From JAZDMK01 sp043800975 (GTDB lineage: Bacteria; Bacteroidota; Bacteroidia; Bacteroidales; JAHJDW01), in contig JAZDMK010000046.1 of NCBI GenBank assembly GCA_043800975.1, forward strand, positions 1-41,215: 41,215 nt of DNA. Direction: 5' to 3'. The notes below the pieces were generated by a model, which was not told where the DNA came from, ran no database searches, and saw only the letters and a list, made by a program, of their open reading frames with translations. Below, in pieces: positions 22,167-30,365 of the stretch; position 1 is the first letter of the stretch, and each line of letters starts with the position of its first letter. Made by a program: the position numbers and the translations under genes.

Positions 22167-23732
22167 TTATTTCACCAGTTTCATTTCACCACAACTCGTT
22201 CCATCAACCGAAATATCTAGCACATAAACACCTTTTGAAAATTCGGGTAATTGTAACTGAAATTTTCTGGCCGGAGGAAAAGGCAGTGAAGTTTGATATA
22301 CAGTTCTACCTGTTATATCATTTATATGAACTAAGATTTCATTACCCGGCTGACACGACAACATAATATTTAATCTGTCAGAAACCGGATTTGGAAAAGC
22401 GCTGAACGATACTTCTTTTTCAATCTTTTGAGTTCCCAAAAACTCAGGTCCTATTCTGATATTATAAATTGCTCCTCTGTCAGTTCCTCCGTCGTCATCA
22501 CAACTTGCACCCACCGATAAGTTGTACCTTTGCGAAAAGGATGTTTCTGGTACAAACGAAAGCCCGGAACCAAAAGCATCTTCATCATCCAGTTGCCCTG
22601 TAAATCCAGTTGTCCCGGAACATAAAAGCGAACAAGAATTGACAGTGCCATCAGTATTTAATGAAAGAATCCATACTCCACCACGATTATACCCGGTAAA
22701 ATCATTTGAATGAGAAGATACAGCCAGTTCATATTTCCCATCACCTGTAATATCTACACCGGAAGAGACAACACATCCCAAAAAATCGTATGCATTCAGA
22801 TAAGCAGGAAAATTGCTACTGTTATTACAAATTTTGGTATGTGATTTTACGGTTCCATTAGAGTTCAAAAAAAGGATCCAAACAGCACCTGCCTGATAAG
22901 CGCTCTGGCAATCATAAATTGCACCCACTGCAAGATCATTGACTCCGTCTCCATCTAAGTCGCCAATGTTTGCAACGCCTCTCCCAAAACGATCATTATC
23001 ATTTATGATTCCCGTGAAACCCCCACTTGTTGAACTGATCTTAGAATAAGAGTGAACCATTCCAGTATTCGTAAGACTAAGAATCCAAACAGCACCTCTG
23101 TATAATCCACCATCACTGAGTGCACTAGAACCGACTGCAATTTCAATGTATCCGTCATTATTGAAATCATTCATCAAGTCAATGCTTATTCCAAAATGTG
23201 AGTTACCACCCAGGTATCCAGTAAAATTTCCCTGAACCGAATTAATTTTCTGATATGATTTTACGGATCCGTTGGCATACAGGAATAAAATCCATATAGC
23301 ACCTTCGTTATATGCTCCTTCGTCATCAGTCCATGATCCGACAACTAAGTCGGGTATTCCGTCTCCATCTAAATCGCCCAGCGTCCCCAATGAATAACCA
23401 AAGAGGGCTCCGTTGTTAAGCGGATATGTGAAATTTCCAGAAAGATCACTGATTTTATGTCCTCCTTGAATCGTTCCGTCAGCGTTCATGTTTAAAATGA
23501 AGACCGCACCTTTATCTGTGCCCCCATCATCATCAAACGGAACACCAACTGCGATGTCAGATACACCATCACCATTCATATCTCCAATTCGTTTTACCTC
23601 GTGAAATTTATCGTAATCACTTAGGTTTCCGTTTGCATCGGAAATTTTTACGAAATTTTGTATGCTACCCACATTTTGGGCGATAGCGGATAGGCTGAGA
23701 AATATGAATGGAAAAAGTATTAAACGTTTCAT
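22167..23732 (-). CDS. FG-GAP repeat (integrin-alpha-like propeller) protein with T9SS type A sorting domain
   Basis: A 521-residue protein with a signal peptide (MKRLILFPFIFLSLSAIAQ). About seven FG-GAP repeats follow, each with a calcium-binding loop of the type GDMNGDGVSDIAVG, GDLDGDGIPDLVVG or GDLDGDGVNDLAVG, together a seven-bladed propeller. Residues from about 440 form a type A T9SS signal (SAFPNPVSDRLNIML ... KGVYVLDISV). It should be secreted across the outer membrane and attached to the surface. Such propellers commonly bind proteins or glycans; no enzymatic domain is visible. The spacer upstream (23733-23854) is AT-rich and has no clear promoter box. Confidence 0.9.
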   Translation of the reverse strand: MKRLILFPFIFLSLSAIAQNVGSIQNFVKISDANGNLSDYDKFHEVKRIGDMNGDGVSDIAVGVPFDDDGGTDKGAVFILNMNADGTIQGGHKISDLSGNFTYPLNNGALFGYSLGTLGDLDGDGIPDLVVGSWTDDEGAYNEGAIWILFLYANGSVKSYQKINSVQGNFTGYLGGNSHFGISIDLMNDFNNDGYIEIAVGSSALSDGGLYRGAVWILSLTNTGMVHSYSKISSTSGGFTGIINDNDRFGRGVANIGDLDGDGVNDLAVGAIYDCQSAYQAGAVWILFLNSNGTVKSHTKICNNSSNFPAYLNAYDFLGCVVSSGVDITGDGKYELAVSSHSNDFTGYNRGGVWILSLNTDGTVNSCSLLCSGTTGFTGQLDDEDAFGSGLSFVPETSFSQRYNLSVGASCDDDGGTDRGAIYNIRIGPEFLGTQKIEKEVSFSAFPNPVSDRLNIMLSCQPGNEILVHINDITGRTVYQTSLPFPPARKFQLQLPEFSKGVYVLDISVDGTSCGEMKLVK

Positions 23733-23854
23733 GGTGGTGCTATTCAGATCGTAAATTCATAAGTGCAAGGTAATAATAAAATAGTGTATTATATATTTGT
23801 AAATCACAAAACAAAAATAAGACAAGAAAATCTTAATAATAGTTGTATGCCCTA

Positions 23855-24529
23855 CTATTGAATCCCCAATTTCTTTTTACATCCTTCACACAACTGCTTC
23901 TTCTCAGTGTCCACAGTGCGAATGGTCCCTGCAGCGTCTTCCATCATGCAGGTTTTGGTGGGGCAGTGGGGCAGACCAAAGTTGTGTCCTAATTCATGCA
24001 GAAATACTTTAGAAAATCTTTCACGAAAAAGACTGTCGGAAGTGCCGGCTTTTTTTAATCGGAAAGTAGATACAACGCAGGAAGGTCCCGGCATATAGCC
24101 CAATCCGAACACACCCCAGTCGGGGATATCATCTTTGGTTGTTGAAATATCCTGATTCGTAAAACCCAAAATATAATTTACATCTTTCGGTTGATGTTCA
24201 ATCAACCAGTTCAGCAAAGAGTCGGCACGCCAGCGATTGCGGGGGCTGTACCACGCCATCTTGGGTAAAGGTTGTGAACTTAGTTTAGAAACTTTACAGG
24301 TGTAAAACTTCTCGATCTCAATCTTGGCAAAGGATACAAGAGCTGTGTCAAAATTGCCAAAGGGTTGAATGGCAATGGTTGTTTCAAAATACTTTTTATC
24401 ACCTGTCTTCGGCGTTGCTTTTTCATGGCGCGTTTCCGCTGATGGTTGCAAACATGAATCAAAAGCAAAAAGACCCAAAACGAAAAGTGCAAATTTGTAT
24501 TTTCGTATAACGTTTAACGTATTACGCAT
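23855..24529 (-). CDS. Archaemetzincin-family metalloprotease, lipoprotein form
   Basis: A 224-residue protein whose C-terminal region matches the full archaemetzincin signature HExxHxxGxxHC-x4-CxM-x17-CxxC: His178, Glu179, His182, His188, Cys189, Cys194, Met196, Cys214 and Cys217, with every spacing exact. The first three His should bind the catalytic zinc, and the four Cys a structural zinc. The N-terminus has a hydrophobic segment ending FDSC (Cys26), suggesting a lipoprotein facing the periplasm, whereas characterised archaemetzincins have no such signal. It lies 6 bp after the Rieske-like lipoprotein gene and belongs to the operon beginning with adenine deaminase. Substrate unknown. Confidence 0.9.
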   Translation of the reverse strand: MRNTLNVIRKYKFALFVLGLFAFDSCLQPSAETRHEKATPKTGDKKYFETTIAIQPFGNFDTALVSFAKIEIEKFYTCKVSKLSSQPLPKMAWYSPRNRWRADSLLNWLIEHQPKDVNYILGFTNQDISTTKDDIPDWGVFGLGYMPGPSCVVSTFRLKKAGTSDSLFRERFSKVFLHELGHNFGLPHCPTKTCMMEDAAGTIRTVDTEKKQLCEGCKKKLGIQ

Positions 24530-24535
24530 AACGAT

Positions 24536-24961
24536 TTAATTTACGATGTGCAAAGTATTCCCGCTGAGTATCGTCTGATATGCCTTCATGGGCAGTGTAG
24601 CCGGTTTATTTGTAGGAGTTCCGTCGGTAATAATATATTTGGAACCACAACAGGAATCCCACACTTCAAGTCCGGAAGTCATCACCGTGAGGCGGCAATC
24701 ATTGTCTGGATCATAGGTGCAGGAACGGTCGTATGCTTTGAACTCATCAATAGAACGACGGTAAACAATGATCCCTTTGTTTTTATATCCTCCGGTGACA
24801 TAAACATAGCCCCCAACGGCATTCAGATTTGTATAAACATAAGAGTTCAGATCAATGTAAATATCTACAGCAACATCGGGTACACCGTCTTTGTCCTTTT
24901 TGCAGGAAAGCACTCCCAATAAAAGGAAGCAAATTGTGATGGGAATTAAATATTTTTTCAT
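24536..24961 (-). CDS. Rieske-fold-like lipoprotein lacking the iron-sulfur ligands
   Basis: A 141-residue lipoprotein (lipobox Cys20 followed by Lys-Lys-Asp). The C-terminal half recalls a Rieske domain: a box I-like RSCTYDPDNDC near 79-89 and a box II-like DSCCGSKYIITDG with PATLPMKAY downstream, close to the usual CPCHGSxFxxxxG...GPAxxPLxxY. In the alignment, box I His is Tyr, and box II Cys and His are Asp and Cys, so the 2Fe-2S cluster should be missing while the two disulfide Cys remain. The family assignment is my reading of the pattern. Its ATG overlaps the stop of the adenine deaminase gene by 4 bp (ATGA), implying coupling. Confidence 0.75.
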   Translation of the reverse strand: MKKYLIPITICFLLLGVLSCKKDKDGVPDVAVDIYIDLNSYVYTNLNAVGGYVYVTGGYKNKGIIVYRRSIDEFKAYDRSCTYDPDNDCRLTVMTSGLEVWDSCCGSKYIITDGTPTNKPATLPMKAYQTILSGNTLHIVN

Positions 24962-26601
24962 GGTTGATCCGAAAAGTTACTGGTAAACCGAAATGAATTT
25001 CCGTCGAAGAGGCCCTGATCGCTGAGTTTTAATTCAGGAATCACAAGCAGTGTCATAAATGAAAGTGTCATGAAAGGTGCATGCATCTGCGAACCTAATT
25101 CTTTTGTTTTTGCTCCGATCGATTCATAAAGCATCGCAACATGATGAGCGTCATCTGCCGACATAAGGCCGGCCACTGGCAGCGGCAACACATGTTCCTC
25201 TTCACCATTGATAAGTGCAATGCCTCCGCGTGAATCCACAAGAAGATTCACTGCGCGCACCATATCTTCATCGGTAGCACCTACGCAGACCAGGTTGTGA
25301 CTGTCGTGCGCAACGGTAGAGGCAATGGCTCCATGTTTAAATCCAAAGCCGCTGATGAATGCAATGGCCGGTTTTGCTTCTTTATAGCGATTGATGACAA
25401 TCATTTTTAAAACATCACTTTCGGTGTCGCTGACAACAAAACCATTTTCAATGCGGGCTGCACGCGTTTCGTTTTTTGTGATCAGCTGCCCGTCAATCGC
25501 ACCGATAACACGAATAATATTACTTTCAGCGGGAAGTGCAATATCATCCTTTGTGATTTTATTTGCACGAAAAATATTCGGACTTTCTTCTTCAACGCGC
25601 TCAATAAGGCTTTTGCCGTTTTCCGAAACTTTAAATCCGTTGATATAAGTTGCACTTACTTTAAATTCTGAAAGATTATTAACCACCGCAATGTCGGCAG
25701 GTTCGCCCTGTTGCAGCAATCCTACGGGAAGTCCGTAATGCATCACCGGAATAAATGTCAATGCGCGAATTACATTCATTGCATCATAACCCTGAGATAC
25801 GGCGCGGGCTGCCACATCATTCATATGTCCCCGCATCAGGTCGTTGGGATGCCGGTCATCACTACATAACATCACATGATCGGGATGTGTATTCAGTAAT
25901 TCTGCAAGGTCATCAAAGTTCTTAGCAGCGCTTCCTTCACGAATCTGAATCTTCATGCCGTTGGCAATTTTATCCATCGCCTCTTGCATTGTAAAACATT
26001 CGTGATCGGTGGAAATGCCGGCTGCAGCATATTTTGCAGCATCCTTACCTGTCAATCCGGGCGCGTGTCCGTCAACCGGTTTGTTATATTTTTTTGCAAG
26101 GGCAAGTCTGGCAAGCACTCCCGGATCATCCTGCAGAACCGCCGGGAAATTCATCATTTCGGCCAGATAATGTACATCAGGCATGGCAAGCATTTCCTCG
26201 GTTTCTGCTTCTTCAAACAAAGCGCCGGAAGATTCATAGGGTGTTGCATGCACACAGGAAGGGGCACCGAAAAAAAATTTAAAAGGAACCTTTTTCCCGT
26301 TCTGGATCATAAAGCGAACACCATCTACACCAAGCACATTGGCAATTTCATGTGGATCAGATACGGTGGCTACAGTTCCATGAACGCAGGCAAGTCGCGC
26401 AAATTCAGAAGGAATAAGCATGGAGCTTTCCACGTGAATATGAGAATCCACAAAACCCGGAAGAATGTATTGATCGGAATCGTTTTCCGATTCTTCAATC
26501 TGTGTAATTACGCCGTTAGTAACATGAACGGTTCCTTTGAAAATCCTTCGATTGAGAACGTCAACAATATTTCCCGACAATGTAAAATTTTCCTGCTTCA
26601 T
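24958..26601 (-). CDS. ade: Adenine deaminase
   Basis: A 547-residue amidohydrolase that converts adenine to hypoxanthine and ammonia for purine salvage. PGFVDSHIHVESSM near 48-61 holds the first metal ligands and the VESSM typical of this subfamily, FFGAPSCVHATP is near 110, DGHAPGL near 178 and CSDDRHPNDL near 245. The C-terminal domain with GFGFKHGAIASTVAHDSHN and GGIALINGEEE is specific to Ade. Length is normal. It is first in an operon with the Rieske-like and archaemetzincin lipoprotein genes. A TAATTTTA stretch near 26619-26626 on the minus strand is a weak promoter candidate. Confidence 0.97.
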   Translation of the reverse strand: MKQENFTLSGNIVDVLNRRIFKGTVHVTNGVITQIEESENDSDQYILPGFVDSHIHVESSMLIPSEFARLACVHGTVATVSDPHEIANVLGVDGVRFMIQNGKKVPFKFFFGAPSCVHATPYESSGALFEEAETEEMLAMPDVHYLAEMMNFPAVLQDDPGVLARLALAKKYNKPVDGHAPGLTGKDAAKYAAAGISTDHECFTMQEAMDKIANGMKIQIREGSAAKNFDDLAELLNTHPDHVMLCSDDRHPNDLMRGHMNDVAARAVSQGYDAMNVIRALTFIPVMHYGLPVGLLQQGEPADIAVVNNLSEFKVSATYINGFKVSENGKSLIERVEEESPNIFRANKITKDDIALPAESNIIRVIGAIDGQLITKNETRAARIENGFVVSDTESDVLKMIVINRYKEAKPAIAFISGFGFKHGAIASTVAHDSHNLVCVGATDEDMVRAVNLLVDSRGGIALINGEEEHVLPLPVAGLMSADDAHHVAMLYESIGAKTKELGSQMHAPFMTLSFMTLLVIPELKLSDQGLFDGNSFRFTSNFSDQP

Positions 26602-26694
26602 ACGATTTATTAGGAAGAGTAAAATTACTAAAAATGTAGATAGGAAGTTATACGCTTAAAAAGCAATCGTTTTGGTAAGTATTTTAGAAAATCT

Positions 26695-26734
26695 TTTGCC
26701 ACCAAAGCACGAAAACACTAAAGAGCACTAAAGT
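26695..26734. repeat. 40-bp direct repeat, copy 1
   Basis: The segment containing GCCACCAAAGCACGAAAACA followed by AAAGAGCACTAAA recurs at 27416-27456 with one substitution in the core. It lies in the spacer upstream of ade, between two minus-strand transcription units. It is not coding. Confidence 0.8.
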
Positions 26735-26773
26735 GTATCGATCGGATAAAATAATTGATGCAATAGTAACTGC

Positions 26774-27070
26774 TCAATTCTTAATATGCCACTTCAATTC
26801 GTCACCTTTGGCAGTAACATCCACGTCATAGGTGAAGTCCTTTCCGCTTTCGCTGGTTTTCAGAACACCGGTATAGTTGTCACCTTCGGTGGGTGTGAGT
26901 GTAAAATCAACCACCTTGATGTCAATACCTTTTTCTTCCGATTTATCTTTCAGTGTTTCTTCGATGCTGGACCTTACCTTTTGTTCAACATCCTTTGTGG
27001 ACGGTTTGCATGCAACCGCGAGCAGCAGGCATATCCCGGCGAAGAATGCAAGCGCAGATCTGGTTTTCAT
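26774..27070 (-). CDS. Small lipoprotein of unknown function
   Basis: A 98-residue protein with a lipoprotein signal (lipobox Cys21 in AVACKPS). The mature part begins with a charged helix (DVEQKVRSSIEETLKDKSEEKG) and ends with beta strands (YTGVLKTSESGKDFTYDVDVTAKGDELKWHIKN). The fold suggested is a small helix-plus-sheet domain such as those of DUF4333-like lipoproteins, but I do not assign a family. It has its own candidate promoter at 27096 and stands alone between two repeat segments. Confidence 0.7.
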   Translation of the reverse strand: MKTRSALAFFAGICLLLAVACKPSTKDVEQKVRSSIEETLKDKSEEKGIDIKVVDFTLTPTEGDNYTGVLKTSESGKDFTYDVDVTAKGDELKWHIKN

Positions 27071-27095
27071 TATACAGTGTTTTTATAAGCTGGGA

Positions 27096-27103
27096 CAAAT
27101 ATA
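27096..27103 (-). promoter_or_regulatory. Bacteroidota -7 box (TATATTTG, minus strand)
   Basis: The plus strand reads CAAATATA, so the minus strand has TATATTTG, matching TAnnTTTG, 25 bp before the ATG at 27070. No convincing -33 TTTG is present because dispersed repeats begin immediately upstream. Confidence 0.5.
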
Positions 27104-27623
27104 TATAAAAAGCCGGAAGACCGGAGACAGAAGACCGAAAAGAAAGCGAAGTCGGAAGACCGATGCTTGATGCTTGATACAATTGCATGTGGTAGCTTTA
27201 ACTTTGCGTTCTTTGCGTCTTTACTCGCTTCATTAAACAAATTTATTTGTGCTGGTACTCACCAATTGTTTATTTTCTGTTGTGTTCGTGAGCTCGTTTG
27301 CTTTGCAAACTCGGTTGAGCTCGCTGGCGCTCGGTTGCGTGAAAAAAACGGGCGACGGAAAAGAGCGCGAAGTCAGGAGAAATGTATGCAAGCGGTAGCT
27401 GATGTTTTCGATTTTTTTTGCCACCAAAGCACGAAAACACAAAAGAGCACTAAAAATACAATGCCACAGAAGATACACAGAAAAAGTAACAGTGGTCGTT
27501 GTATGAGTAAATGCAGGGTATTGAGGTGCGAAAAGTCAGTGCCATCCCGAAGGGATCCCTATGGGAGCGGCACGGAATGTTTGTAGCACCGAAGGAGCAC
27601 AAACAGTAAAAATGCAAAAAAGT
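27104..27623. repeat. Non-coding repeat mosaic upstream of rlmN end
   Basis: No gene is supported in this stretch. It holds GGAAGACCGGAGAC/GAAGACCGA repeats (27112-27170), an AACTTTGCGTTCTTTGCGT block (27200-27218) like that at 13300-13330, a segment 27262-27317 resembling 16226-16280, the second copy of the 40-bp direct repeat (27416-27456), and 27568-27597, which matches the interior of the 53-bp insertion at 17772. GTGCC (27539-27543) and GGCAC (27569-27573) form an inverted pair. Confidence 0.75.
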
Positions 27624-28724
27624 TTATCTGCTTTTTCTAACTGGTTTACGAGCCGGTTTACTTTCCGGTGTTTTGGTTGCTGTTGCTGAAATCTTTCGTG
27701 CGGCAAGCTGGCCGCAGGCTGCAGCAATGTCGGTTCCGCGGCTGCGGCGCATTTGCACAATCATATTTTTTTTTTCCAGCACATCTTTGAATGCATTCAT
27801 GGTAACATCTTCGGAGCGCGAATAGCCACATCCCGGAACTGCATTGAAGGCAATCAGGTTTACTTTTACCGGAAATGATTTGCAGAAAACAGCCAGCTCC
27901 TGTGCATCGGCCTTGCTGTCGTTAAAACCCTTCAGCAATAAGTATTCAATGATGATGCGTGCATTCGTTTTTTCGTGATACTTCACCAGCGCTTTTGAAA
28001 TTTCCTGCAATGGATATTTTTTATTCAGCGGAACAATCTTGTCGCGTTTGCCGTCGTTGGCCGAATGCAGTGATATGGCCAGCTGAATGCGTAATTTTTC
28101 TTCCGCCAGCTTTTGAATCATTTTCGGAATACCCACAGAAGAAAGTGTGATGCGCTGCGGAGAAAAAGCAAGCAGATCGGGATCGGTAACCATGCGCAGG
28201 GCCTGCATCACGGCTTCGTAATTCAACAGGGGTTCGCCCATTCCCATGATAACGATGTTCGATAATTTCTTTTTATATTTTTCTTCGCTAAGTTTATTTA
28301 GCAGTGCTACCTGATCGTAAATTTCATAAAATGTAAGATTGCGTTTGTATCCCATGGTGGCGGTTGCACAAAAGGTGCAGCCTACATTGCAACCCACCTG
28401 TGTGGAGATGCATGCGGTTACTCTGTCCTTCGCGGGAATCAACACGCCTTCAATGATTTCACCTTTGGGCAATGAAAAACCAAGCTTGAGTGTTTTGTCT
28501 TTGCTTTCCAGTGTGATTGCGGTTTTCAGAACGGGAAGTGTAAACAGTTCCTCCAGTTTATCGCGCAGCGCTTTAGAAAGCGAGCTCATTTCAGCGAAAG
28601 AATGTGCGTTTTTTTTCCACAGCCATTCAATCACCTGACGAATGCGGTACGCTTCAAATCCCTCTTTGGAAAGGATCTTCTGAAGTTCGTCACCGGTAAT
28701 TTCTTTAATATTTTGTTTCATCAT
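27624..28724 (-). CDS. rlmN: 23S rRNA A2503 / tRNA A37 C2-methyltransferase RlmN
   Basis: A 366-residue radical-SAM enzyme. The CxxxCxxC cluster motif appears as CNVGCTFC near 113-120, preceded by STQVG. MGMGEPLLNY near 168 and the C-terminal region CGYSRSEDVTMNAF, RRSRGTDIAAACGQLA complete the family pattern. It would methylate C2 of A2503 in 23S rRNA and of A37 in some tRNAs. The C-terminus extends about 25 residues beyond the usual CGQLA end with a Lys/Arg/Pro tail. The start overlaps the end of the upstream adenosine-deaminase-like gene by 20 bp, so the two are co-transcribed. Confidence 0.96.
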   Translation of the reverse strand: MMKQNIKEITGDELQKILSKEGFEAYRIRQVIEWLWKKNAHSFAEMSSLSKALRDKLEELFTLPVLKTAITLESKDKTLKLGFSLPKGEIIEGVLIPAKDRVTACISTQVGCNVGCTFCATATMGYKRNLTFYEIYDQVALLNKLSEEKYKKKLSNIVIMGMGEPLLNYEAVMQALRMVTDPDLLAFSPQRITLSSVGIPKMIQKLAEEKLRIQLAISLHSANDGKRDKIVPLNKKYPLQEISKALVKYHEKTNARIIIEYLLLKGFNDSKADAQELAVFCKSFPVKVNLIAFNAVPGCGYSRSEDVTMNAFKDVLEKKNMIVQMRRSRGTDIAAACGQLAARKISATATKTPESKPARKPVRKSR

Positions 28725-29661
28725 ACAATGCTCTCTTTCGGATTTCGTTTAGTTCTGATGCGCTGTAAAGTCCTGTTTTAAATAGATTCAGGAATTCATC
28801 GCTTACATTTTGTTCAAAGAAAAATATATCGTCGGTATTGATAGTAACCGCCACGCCCGCGTCCATCATGCTGCGCAGCGGATGTGTGTGTAAGGATTCT
28901 GTGCGGCTCAGCACCACATTACTGGTGGGGCAGACGTGGCAGGTGATTTTATTATCGCGCAAAAATCGCAGCACATCCGAATCGGTGGCAGCTGCAATGC
29001 CGTGTTGCACGCCGTTCAGCCGAAGTTTTTCGCAGGAGGTACGAACCGATTTTGCATCACCGAATTCACCGGCATGTGCTTTTCGTTTAATACCAAGGTC
29101 TTCTGCGGTTCTGTATAGAGTTATAAAATTTTCCGCATCAAAAGAAAGTTCTTCTCCGTATAGGTCAATGCTTTTAAAAGCCCCTGTTTCCATGCAGGCC
29201 AGAATAAGGTTTTCATATTCCTTTGAATATTTCTCGCGTGTTATGCCGAGTTCAGGCATAAACAAAATTTCTTTATTGTATTTCTTTTTAGTATTCAAAA
29301 TAAAAGTGCTCAAACCAGCAACTCCATTGGGATAATAGGATGAGAAAAAAGCGTCGGTGCTGGTTTCAATCAGCGTGACACCGTCAGAGATCGCTTCTTC
29401 AATCGCACTTTCCACAGCGAATTCGAAATCTTCGCGGGCAGAAAAATGAGGAAGTAAATGTTCGCGAATGTATGCATCCATGTCGCCGATGTTGCGCAAG
29501 CGATCGGGTGGTGAAGGAAAGCGAATACCATATTTTTTTTCAAAAGCAGAACGACGGTAACCGAGTCCTGCATGATTATGCAGATCAGCCTTGGCCACAA
29601 TGCGCATTGCATTGCGGTTGCCTGTTTCCAGTGCTCTGTAAAAAATTTCGTCTTCCTGCAT
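28705..29661 (-). CDS. Adenosine deaminase-family protein
   Basis: A 318-residue amidohydrolase of the adenosine/AMP deaminase family. Metal ligands His28 and His30 are in ADLHNHAGLG, the HAGEFG motif near 197 carries His and the catalytic Glu, GVQHGI near 218 has the next His, and TINTDDI near 283 has the Asp pair. All residues for zinc-dependent deamination are present. The true substrate could be adenosine or a related purine or nucleoside (adenosine deaminase-like). It is expressed with rlmN (overlap 20 bp) and its ATG directly abuts the T-tract of a terminator (29662-29692). With adenine deaminase nearby it fits purine salvage. Confidence 0.85.
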   Translation of the reverse strand: MQEDEIFYRALETGNRNAMRIVAKADLHNHAGLGYRRSAFEKKYGIRFPSPPDRLRNIGDMDAYIREHLLPHFSAREDFEFAVESAIEEAISDGVTLIETSTDAFFSSYYPNGVAGLSTFILNTKKKYNKEILFMPELGITREKYSKEYENLILACMETGAFKSIDLYGEELSFDAENFITLYRTAEDLGIKRKAHAGEFGDAKSVRTSCEKLRLNGVQHGIAAATDSDVLRFLRDNKITCHVCPTSNVVLSRTESLHTHPLRSMMDAGVAVTINTDDIFFFEQNVSDEFLNLFKTGLYSASELNEIRKRALYDETKY

Positions 29662-29692
29662 AAAAAAAATCCCGGAAGGTTTTCTTCCGGGA
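29662..29692 (-). terminator. Intrinsic terminator abutting the next gene's start codon
   Basis: On the minus strand the stem TCCCGGAAG/CTTCCGGGA with a short loop is followed by a run of eight T. It lies after the DUF4468 gene (ends 29715). The T-run ends at base 29663, one or two bases before the ATG (29661) of the adenosine-deaminase-like gene, so that gene must rely on readthrough or on a start within or before the hairpin. Confidence 0.85.
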
Positions 29693-29714
29693 CAAAGGTA
29701 TGAGTTTTAGCGGA

Positions 29715-30296
29715 TCACCAGTTGTCGTTCTTAACAGCGGGTGCTTTAGCCATTGTCTTTTTCATTTTGGCAATCAGATCTTTTGTATACGCATCCACTT
29801 GTGTAAGGAAGGATTCGTAGCGGGGTTGGTAGGATTGCGCTTTTTTATCGAGCCATTTTTCGATCGGAGAATAGGATTGTGCTTTCAGATTGTATTTTGT
29901 AAAAGTGTAACGATATCGGTTATCCTTGAATTCAAATTTCAGGTCATACTGAATAACACCGGCATCTGTTTTCAGGCTGGGATCTTTTTGGTTGATATCA
30001 TAAATTTTAAATTTTGCAGCACCGGAAATAATACCGCTTGCCTGATCGCGAACCTTGGTCACATCCTGGGCATTTGTATAAAATGAATTCGTCCATTCGA
30101 TGCAGCGTTTGTATAAATCATCTTTTGTGGTATTGGGTACCTTAACTACTTCGGTATAAGAAAACAAACCAGTAATAGAATCTATGGGTATTTTGGGTGC
30201 GGGTTCGTAGGTGACCGCGTTTTTGTTTTGAGCGAAAGTAAGCAGGCTAAAGGAAACCAGTGCAGCAGTCAAAGGAATTCTCATCAGGTTTTTCAT
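29715..30296 (-). CDS. DUF4468 domain protein, periplasmic
   Basis: A protein of 193 residues from the ATG at 30296 (MKNLMRIP), with a signal peptide ending LTFAQN; an ATG 24 bp upstream is in frame but adds no useful signal. The mature part matches the DUF4468 (TBP-like fold) pattern: FSYTEVVKVPNTTKDDLYKRCIEW near 39-62 and YDLKFEFKDNRYRYTFTKYN near 110-129. Function is unknown; family members are exported Bacteroidota proteins. It has a good promoter box at 30318 and a strong terminator after it, so it appears monocistronic. Confidence 0.85.
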   Translation of the reverse strand: MKNLMRIPLTAALVSFSLLTFAQNKNAVTYEPAPKIPIDSITGLFSYTEVVKVPNTTKDDLYKRCIEWTNSFYTNAQDVTKVRDQASGIISGAAKFKIYDINQKDPSLKTDAGVIQYDLKFEFKDNRYRYTFTKYNLKAQSYSPIEKWLDKKAQSYQPRYESFLTQVDAYTKDLIAKMKKTMAKAPAVKNDNW

Positions 30297-30317
30297 ATAG
30301 GTAAGATTTTGATTGAA

Positions 30318-30325
30318 CAAAAGTA
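30318..30325 (-). promoter_or_regulatory. Bacteroidota -7 box (TACTTTTG, minus strand)
   Basis: The minus strand reads TACTTTTG, matching TAnnTTTG, 21 bp before the ATG at 30296. A CAAA on the plus strand at 30350-30353 gives a TTTG upstream, at a rather long spacing of 24 bp. Confidence 0.55.
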
Positions 30326-30365
30326 AAAAAAATTGCGCGATCCTCAGAGCAAATTGTTTGCCAAT

